Shown piece after piece: positions 60,069 to 64,000 of a DNA stretch of 64,000 nucleotides; position 1 is the stretch's first letter, and each line of letters opens with the position of its first letter. Source of the stretch: Luteibaculum sp964627445. GTDB lineage: Bacteria; Bacteroidota; Bacteroidia; Flavobacteriales_D; Luteibaculaceae. Position numbers and translations under genes: made by a program. The notes beneath the pieces are model-generated. The model did not search any database, had not been told where the DNA came from, and saw only the letters and a list, made by a program, of their open reading frames with translations. The stretch is from contig CAZVJF010000006.1 in NCBI GenBank assembly GCA_964627445.1, positions 1 to 64,000 on the forward strand, written 5' to 3'.

Positions 60069-60114
60069 GTATCAGTACGTATCTGATTGTATCAGTTTGT
60101 ATCTGTATGTAACA
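60069..60114 (+). repeat. Array of 10-bp direct repeats (GTATCWGNNN)
   Basis: Four back-to-back 10-bp units: GTATCAGTAC, GTATCTGATT, GTATCAGTTT, GTATCTGTAT, then a partial GTAACA. The repeat period equals about one DNA turn, so each unit faces the same side of the helix. It lies 27 nt upstream of the Zn-finger/HTH-int operon. Confidence 0.85.
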
Positions 60115-60166
60115 TAATCTCTCCGGTGCTCTGTAAATCTGTTGCTAACAACAAAAATTGTTTCTA

Positions 60167-60219
60167 TAGCAACAAATTAGAAACGAAATATACGAAAATA
60201 AGGGAAGATTAGCAACAAA
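60167..60219 (+). repeat. Candidate integrase arm sites, right end
   Basis: TAGCAACAAATTAG at 60167-60180 and ATTAGCAACAAA at 60208-60219. The second is identical to the left-end copy at 27549. An inverted partial copy (GTTGCTAA) lies near 60141. The rest of 60115-60284 shows nothing else. Confidence 0.5.
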
Positions 60220-60284
60220 TAAAAGAAGTAAAAACCGCTTAAAATGCACTAAAAGAAGGGTTTAGCTAAGTAAAAGAAAAGTAA

Positions 60285-60300
60285 TTACTTTCCGATACAA
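60285..60300. repeat. Right attachment site of the island (mnmE 3' end)
   Basis: TTACTTTCCGATACAA. On the minus strand this is the final TGT ATC GGA AAG TAA of mnmE. Both differences from the left copy are third-codon-position changes, so the island restores a complete MnmE C terminus. Confidence 0.85.
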
Positions 60301-61664
60301 AACTGCGAGAAAATAGATCCCAGTATTTCATCAGAGGAAATCTCTCCGGTAATCTCGCCCAAAAAGTGTAGCGCCTGGCGTAAATCTTGAGCCAACAAAT
60401 CGCTGGGGATGCCCATTTCCATGCCTTCCAACATGCGCGCTAGTGCTTCTTTGGTTTTTTGCAAGGCGTCTTGGTGCCGGGCCGAGGAAATGAGCGTTAC
60501 GCCTTCGTCCCAACCCAGGCTTTTTATATGCTCGGTCAATAAGCTTTCTAGCTGGTCTAAAGCGGTTCCTGCTTTGGCTGCTATTTGCGCATCGGTGCGG
60601 AGGTAGGCAGGAGGGTTGCCCTGCGCTTTATCGCTTTTATTGCCAATAACAAACAGCTTTTGTTGCTCGGTAAGGTGCTCTTGCAGTTGGGCTTTTTGTG
60701 CAGTATAAGTGTCTTCGGTAGGCGGCTGGCTCATATCTACCAACCACAACACAATAGCCGCCTGCTGCACTTTTTCAAAGGTGCGGGCTATGCCCAGGTT
60801 TTCTATTTCGTCTTGCGTTTCTCTAATTCCAGCCGTATCAATAACCCGGAAGGCTATGCCGCCTATGTTGAGCTCCTCTTCGATGCTATCGCGAGTGGTG
60901 CCTTCGATGTCCGAGACTATAGCGCGGTTTTCTTTAAGCAGTGCGTTGAGTAGGGTAGATTTTCCCGCATTGGGCGCACCCACAATAGCCAGGGGTACTC
61001 CTTTTTTAATGGCGTTGCCCAGCGAAAAACTTTGGGTAAGTCGGGTGCAGGTGGCTACAATTTCCTGGGAGAGTTGTTGCAGTTGCGATCGGTCGGCAAA
61101 CTCCACGTCTTCTTCGCTAAAATCCAGTTCCAGTTCTAGCAAGGAGGCCAGCTTCACCAGCTCTGCACGCAATCCACCTATTTCCTTAGATATGGAACCT
61201 TTCATCTGCGATATGGCCAACTGGTGCGCAGCGGCATTGTCGGCAGCAATAACATCGGCTACGGCTTCGGCTTCACTCAAGTCCATTTTACCGTTGAGGT
61301 AAGCACGCAGGGTAAATTCTCCTTTCTCGGCCATGCGGGCCCCATGCTGCAAGCACAGTTGCAATACGGTTTTTATAATGAAGGGCGAACCGTGGCAAGA
61401 TATTTCCACGCTGTCTTCGCCTGTAAAGCTTTGAGGACCATGGAATGCAGTAAGCAACACTTCATCTACCAGCGTATCCTCACACATAATTTTACCAAAT
61501 ACAGCAGTTTTATGAGGGAGAGGGGTGGAACGTTTTTTATTGGCAGGGTGAAACCAATGCGAAACAATATCAAAAACACCCTCGCCCGAAAGGCGAATAA
61601 TACCTAGGGCTCCGCTGCCTTGCGGGGTAGCCAGCGCTACAATGCAATCTTGGGTTTGCGACAT
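60285..61664 (-). CDS. mnmE: tRNA uridine-5-carboxymethylaminomethyl modification GTPase MnmE
   Basis: A 459-aa GTPase that, with MnmG, modifies wobble U34 of certain tRNAs. N-terminal formyl-THF-binding domain (DCIVALATPQGSGALGIIRLSG), helical domain, and an inserted G domain with P loop GAPNAGKSTLLN (about 227), switch DTAGIRET and GNKSDK. It ends with the conserved C-terminal F-C-I-G-K, whose Cys is required for activity in E. coli. The gene's last codons form the island's insertion site and are intact. Confidence 0.97.
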   Translation of the reverse strand: MSQTQDCIVALATPQGSGALGIIRLSGEGVFDIVSHWFHPANKKRSTPLPHKTAVFGKIMCEDTLVDEVLLTAFHGPQSFTGEDSVEISCHGSPFIIKTVLQLCLQHGARMAEKGEFTLRAYLNGKMDLSEAEAVADVIAADNAAAHQLAISQMKGSISKEIGGLRAELVKLASLLELELDFSEEDVEFADRSQLQQLSQEIVATCTRLTQSFSLGNAIKKGVPLAIVGAPNAGKSTLLNALLKENRAIVSDIEGTTRDSIEEELNIGGIAFRVIDTAGIRETQDEIENLGIARTFEKVQQAAIVLWLVDMSQPPTEDTYTAQKAQLQEHLTEQQKLFVIGNKSDKAQGNPPAYLRTDAQIAAKAGTALDQLESLLTEHIKSLGWDEGVTLISSARHQDALQKTKEALARMLEGMEMGIPSDLLAQDLRQALHFLGEITGEISSDEILGSIFSQFCIGK

Positions 61665-61712
61665 GCGGGCAAATATCGCACATCTGGTCTATTTCAACTC
61701 ATAGGATTTTCG

Positions 61713-61743
61713 TTTGCTATAGCGGGCGAAAGGTCTATTTTTG
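61713..61743 (+). promoter_or_regulatory. Bacteroidota housekeeping promoter of sucD
   Basis: TTTG (61713-61716), 19-nt spacer, TATTTTTG (61736-61743): full match to the phylum consensus TTTG-N19-TAnnTTTG. Start of transcription expected near 61750, 22 nt before the ATG. Confidence 0.85.
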
Positions 61744-61771
61744 CTGCGATTAAAATTATAAAGAAAGCATC

Positions 61772-62653
61772 ATGGCTGTTCTCGTAAATAAAGACTCTAA
61801 AGTAATCGTGCAAGGTTTTACCGGTAAAGAAGGTACTTTCCACGCAGAACAATGTATTGCCTACGGTACCAACGTAGTAGGCGGAGTAACTCCAGGTAAA
61901 GGCGGGCAATCGCACTTAGACCGCCCCGTGTTTAACACCGTTGCAGAAGCGGTAGAGAAAACCGGTGCCGATGTTTCTTTAATTTTTATTCCACCCGCAT
62001 TTGCTGCCGATGGAATTATGGAAGCAGCCAACGCAGGTATTAAAGTGATTGTTTGTATTACCGAAGGAATTCCCGTTGCCGATATGGTGAAGGTAAAGGA
62101 ATACCTAGCCGATAAAGACGCAAGATTGATTGGCCCTAACTGCCCCGGTGTAATTACTGCAGACGAGGCTAAAGTGGGTATTATGCCCGGTTTTATCTTC
62201 AAGAAGGGTAAGGTTGGAATTGTATCCAAGTCGGGTACCTTAACTTATGAGGCGGCAGACCAAATTGTAAAAGCTGGGTTGGGTATCACCACCGCTATTG
62301 GTATTGGTGGAGATCCTATTATTGGAACTACGACCAAAGAAGCGGTAGAGCTGTTGATGAACGATCCTGAAACGGAAGGCATCGTAATGATCGGTGAAAT
62401 TGGAGGTAACCTGGAGGCACAAGCTGCCAAATGGGTAAAGGCCGATGGAAATCGCAAGCCTGTGGTAGGATTTATTGCGGGTGAAACCGCGCCAAAAGGC
62501 CGTACCATGGGTCACGCAGGAGCCATTGTTGGTGGTGCCGAAGATACCGCGCAAGCTAAGAAAGCCATTATGAAAGAAAATGGTATCCACGTGGTAGATT
62601 CACCCGCAGAAATTGGGGTAACCATGGCAGAAGCTTTGGGCGTAACCGCGTAA
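61772..62653 (+). CDS. sucD: Succinyl-CoA ligase (ADP/GDP-forming) alpha subunit
   Basis: TCA-cycle enzyme subunit of 293 aa. Rossmann CoA-binding domain at the N terminus (VIVQGFTGKEGTFHAEQCIAYGTNVVGGVTPGKGG), phosphohistidine loop near the end (APKGRTMGHAGAIVGG) and the GPNCPGVI motif. Partner sucC is not in this window. Expressed from a consensus promoter and followed by a strong terminator. Confidence 0.98.
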   Translation: MAVLVNKDSKVIVQGFTGKEGTFHAEQCIAYGTNVVGGVTPGKGGQSHLDRPVFNTVAEAVEKTGADVSLIFIPPAFAADGIMEAANAGIKVIVCITEGIPVADMVKVKEYLADKDARLIGPNCPGVITADEAKVGIMPGFIFKKGKVGIVSKSGTLTYEAADQIVKAGLGITTAIGIGGDPIIGTTTKEAVELLMNDPETEGIVMIGEIGGNLEAQAAKWVKADGNRKPVVGFIAGETAPKGRTMGHAGAIVGGAEDTAQAKKAIMKENGIHVVDSPAEIGVTMAEALGVTA

Positions 62654-62679
62654 GTTTTTAGAAACGATTCAATAATTCC

Positions 62680-62715
62680 AATCCCGTTTTAGTACCGCTA
62701 AAACGGGATTTTTTA
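62680..62715 (+). terminator. Rho-independent terminator of sucD
   Basis: AATCCCGTTTTAG / CTAAAACGGGATT, a 13-bp perfect stem with a 5-nt loop and a T run, 27 nt after the sucD stop. Confidence 0.93.
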
Positions 62716-62726
62716 TTCCTACCGCT

Positions 62727-63611
62727 ATGGCCTTGGTGTGGTTGGTATGTGCGCTGGTTCTTTCCTTTGCCTTGACGCGTAGGGGGCTCCTTCGTTCGCA
62801 GCATACGGGCTGGGCCAATCGCTACATCATTAATGTGGCTCTTCCAGCCGTAGCCTTGCTCAATTTGCCCGCGCTGCCCAGAAATGCGCAGGCAGGCTAT
62901 GCCGTTATTAGTCCGCTGGTGGTTTTTGCTGGAGCTTATCTGCTGTTTTACGTGCTTCTAAAAAAGCGGTACACCCCAAGCCAGCGGGTAGTACCCACGG
63001 TTTTATCGGGCTTGGGCAATACTTCTTTTATTGGTTTTCCGCTTATTGCGGTGCTTTGGGGTACGCAACATATGGGCTATGCCGTGGTGTACGATCAGGT
63101 AGGGTTTATCCTTATGGCTACCGCTGCCCAGTTTTTAATTAGCCAAGACGAAGGCAACCCATCGGTTCGGGGTATGGCCCAACGCGTGCTGTTTTTTCCT
63201 CCCTTTTTGGCCATGCTGGTTGGGCTAGCTTTACTTTTGGGTGGATACGAGAGTCCGCTGCAGCCCGTGCTAAAACTGGCATCACAAAGTTTAAGTCCTA
63301 TGGCTATGGTCGTGGTGGGATTTACCTTAGCCCGGCATGCTAGCTTTCGGTTTCCTACTGTATTGAGAATAGGTTTAAGCTATAAGTTGCTGGTAGCTCC
63401 AGCTGCAGTATACTTGGTACTGCAATGCTCTGGGGCGGGCGAGGCCGTTCGCAATATGAGTGTGTTTGAAGCAGCCATGGGGCCCATGATTACCCCCGCT
63501 ATTTTACTGCTCCATCACAAGAAAGATCCGCGTTTGGTAGCCCAATTCTTGTTTTGGGGTATTGCCCTGTCTTTTGCGAGTACCCCGCTGTGGTTTCTGT
63601 TGCTGCGGTAG
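62727..63611 (+). CDS. AEC-family (auxin efflux carrier type) transporter
   Basis: A 294-aa membrane protein with 9-10 helices in two inverted halves. NRYIINVALPAVALLNLPAL and GLGNTSFIGFPLIAVLWG (the first crossover with N-x-x-F-I-G-F-P) match AEC carriers; the second half shows LASQSLSPMAMVVVGFTLA. Substrates may be carboxylates or amino acids. The ATG is only 11 nt after the sucD terminator hairpin, so its promoter is probably near or within that hairpin region. Confidence 0.88.
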   Translation: MALVWLVCALVLSFALTRRGLLRSQHTGWANRYIINVALPAVALLNLPALPRNAQAGYAVISPLVVFAGAYLLFYVLLKKRYTPSQRVVPTVLSGLGNTSFIGFPLIAVLWGTQHMGYAVVYDQVGFILMATAAQFLISQDEGNPSVRGMAQRVLFFPPFLAMLVGLALLLGGYESPLQPVLKLASQSLSPMAMVVVGFTLARHASFRFPTVLRIGLSYKLLVAPAAVYLVLQCSGAGEAVRNMSVFEAAMGPMITPAILLLHHKKDPRLVAQFLFWGIALSFASTPLWFLLLR

Positions 63612-63621
63612 CAAGGTACTG

Positions 63622-63999
63622 TTAGCGTGCTTTTTTCATTTTTCGCCTGCGTCTTTTATTGGCACGGGGTATGTTTACATCCACCCCCAAGCCCGAAACA
63701 TGCGCCATCTGTTGGAGTATGCCGTGGGTTTTATCCCATTCCGAAAATTGAGCGATAAACAGTGGTTCTTTAAAAGGGTCTAAGGGAATAAGGTAAATGT
63801 TGTACAACTCGTAAATGCCACCATGCCATCTTGGGCTAATACCTCGGGCTGTTACGTTATCTGCTCGGGTGCGCTCCGAGGTAACCGAGATGTATTGGTA
63901 ATCGAGCATAGAGCGCCACACCCCGCGTTTAAAGAGCAAAAAATCGCGCTGCACCATAAAGCGGTGGCTTTTCGTGTTGTACTTAAAAAATTGCACGGA
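63622..63999 (-). CDS. Hypothetical protein, 5' end outside the window
   Basis: At least 125 codons open to the window edge. The product has aromatic-rich strands (HRFMVQRDFLLFKRGVWRSMLDYQYISVTSERTRADNVTARGISPRWHGGIYELYNIYLIPLDPFKEPLF) and a very basic tail (NIPRANKRRRRKMKKAR). Resembles a PH-like or TIR-less regulatory fold only vaguely; I do not recognise it. A GTG at 63994-63996 is probably internal. It ends 10 nt after the AEC stop, converging. Confidence 0.6.
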   Translation of the reverse strand, partial: SVQFFKYNTKSHRFMVQRDFLLFKRGVWRSMLDYQYISVTSERTRADNVTARGISPRWHGGIYELYNIYLIPLDPFKEPLFIAQFSEWDKTHGILQQMAHVSGLGVDVNIPRANKRRRRKMKKAR

Positions 64000-64000
64000 G

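Larger units (their letters stand above)
27484..60300. mobile_element. Metal-resistance genomic island integrated at the 3' end of mnmE
   Basis: About 32.8 kb bounded by a 16-bp imperfect direct repeat, of which the right copy forms the last codons and stop of mnmE. An integrase and a Zn-finger/HTH protein lie at the mnmE end, as in SGI1-type islands. All genes inside are on the minus strand. The island contains a DNA-processing module (DUF3987, VirE/BT4734, HTH proteins), an XRE-Argonaute pair, Czc, Cus/Cop and MerTP cargo, and no relaxase or type IV secretion gene. Purine-rich intergenic repeats occur only here. Its gene set (DUF6266, DUF6943, RND-TolC fusion) is typical of Bacteroidota integrative elements. 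Confidence 0.88.

Noticed and set aside
60069..60114. CRISPR-like array
   Set aside because: Units are only 10 bp with no 25-40 nt spacers and no cas genes nearby; it fits a protein-binding array better.

Overview
The window looks like a piece of a Bacteroidota (probably Flavobacteriales) chromosome. Evidence: trmD-rplS, a flavobacterial-type ECF sigma factor followed by a tiny ORF, DUF6702, DUF4920 and DUF6428 proteins, and a textbook Bacteroidota promoter (TTTG-N19-TATTTTTG) in front of sucD. It carries one large integrated genomic island and one assembly gap.

Chromosomal left arm (1-27.48 kb). Housekeeping and envelope genes: uvrA, an ECF sigma factor, nth, an M1 metallopeptidase, rplS/trmD, an MMPL/RND exporter, a D15-type outer-membrane barrel, two glycosyltransferases, a two-domain VOC protein, a subtilisin-like lipoprotein protease, an AlbA_2 protein, a Tet-type MFS pump, several small lipoproteins, a fasciclin protein, a DUF6428/arsenate-reductase-like pair, a GNAT-DinB fusion and an acyl-lipid desaturase. 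At 26795-26894 there are 100 Ns. They are bracketed by two pairs of exactly 55-bp repeats, which looks like an assembler k-mer artefact.

Genomic island (27484-60300, about 32.8 kb). It is inserted at the last codons of mnmE (trmE), the same target used by SGI1-type islands. A 16-bp imperfect direct repeat, each copy encoding Cys-Ile-Gly-Lys-stop, marks both ends. From the right end inward it carries a Zn-finger/HTH protein, a tyrosine integrase, an uncharacterised element protein, two excisionase-like HTH proteins, a VirE/BT4734-type protein and a PriCT-2/DUF3987 protein. Next come an XRE regulator and a prokaryotic Argonaute. The cargo follows: a Fur-type regulator (frameshifted), a Czc-type efflux system including an RND pump fused to its TolC-like channel, cation diffusion facilitators, an 11-kb Cus/Cop copper module, and an ArsR-MerTP-GDCCVxC mercury module. 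I see no relaxase or conjugation gene, so it appears to be a non-self-transmissible island.

The most notable locus is XRE-Argonaute. The Argonaute keeps a recognisable MID 5'-phosphate pocket, but its PIWI catalytic aspartates appear to be lost. Its stop codon overlaps the start of the Fur gene (ATGA), which ties it to the head of the metal-efflux operon. The copper module lies between two similar direct repeats and ends at a truncated gene, which suggests cassette exchange inside the island.

Chromosomal right arm (60.3-64 kb): mnmE, sucD, an AEC-family transporter and a truncated hypothetical gene.
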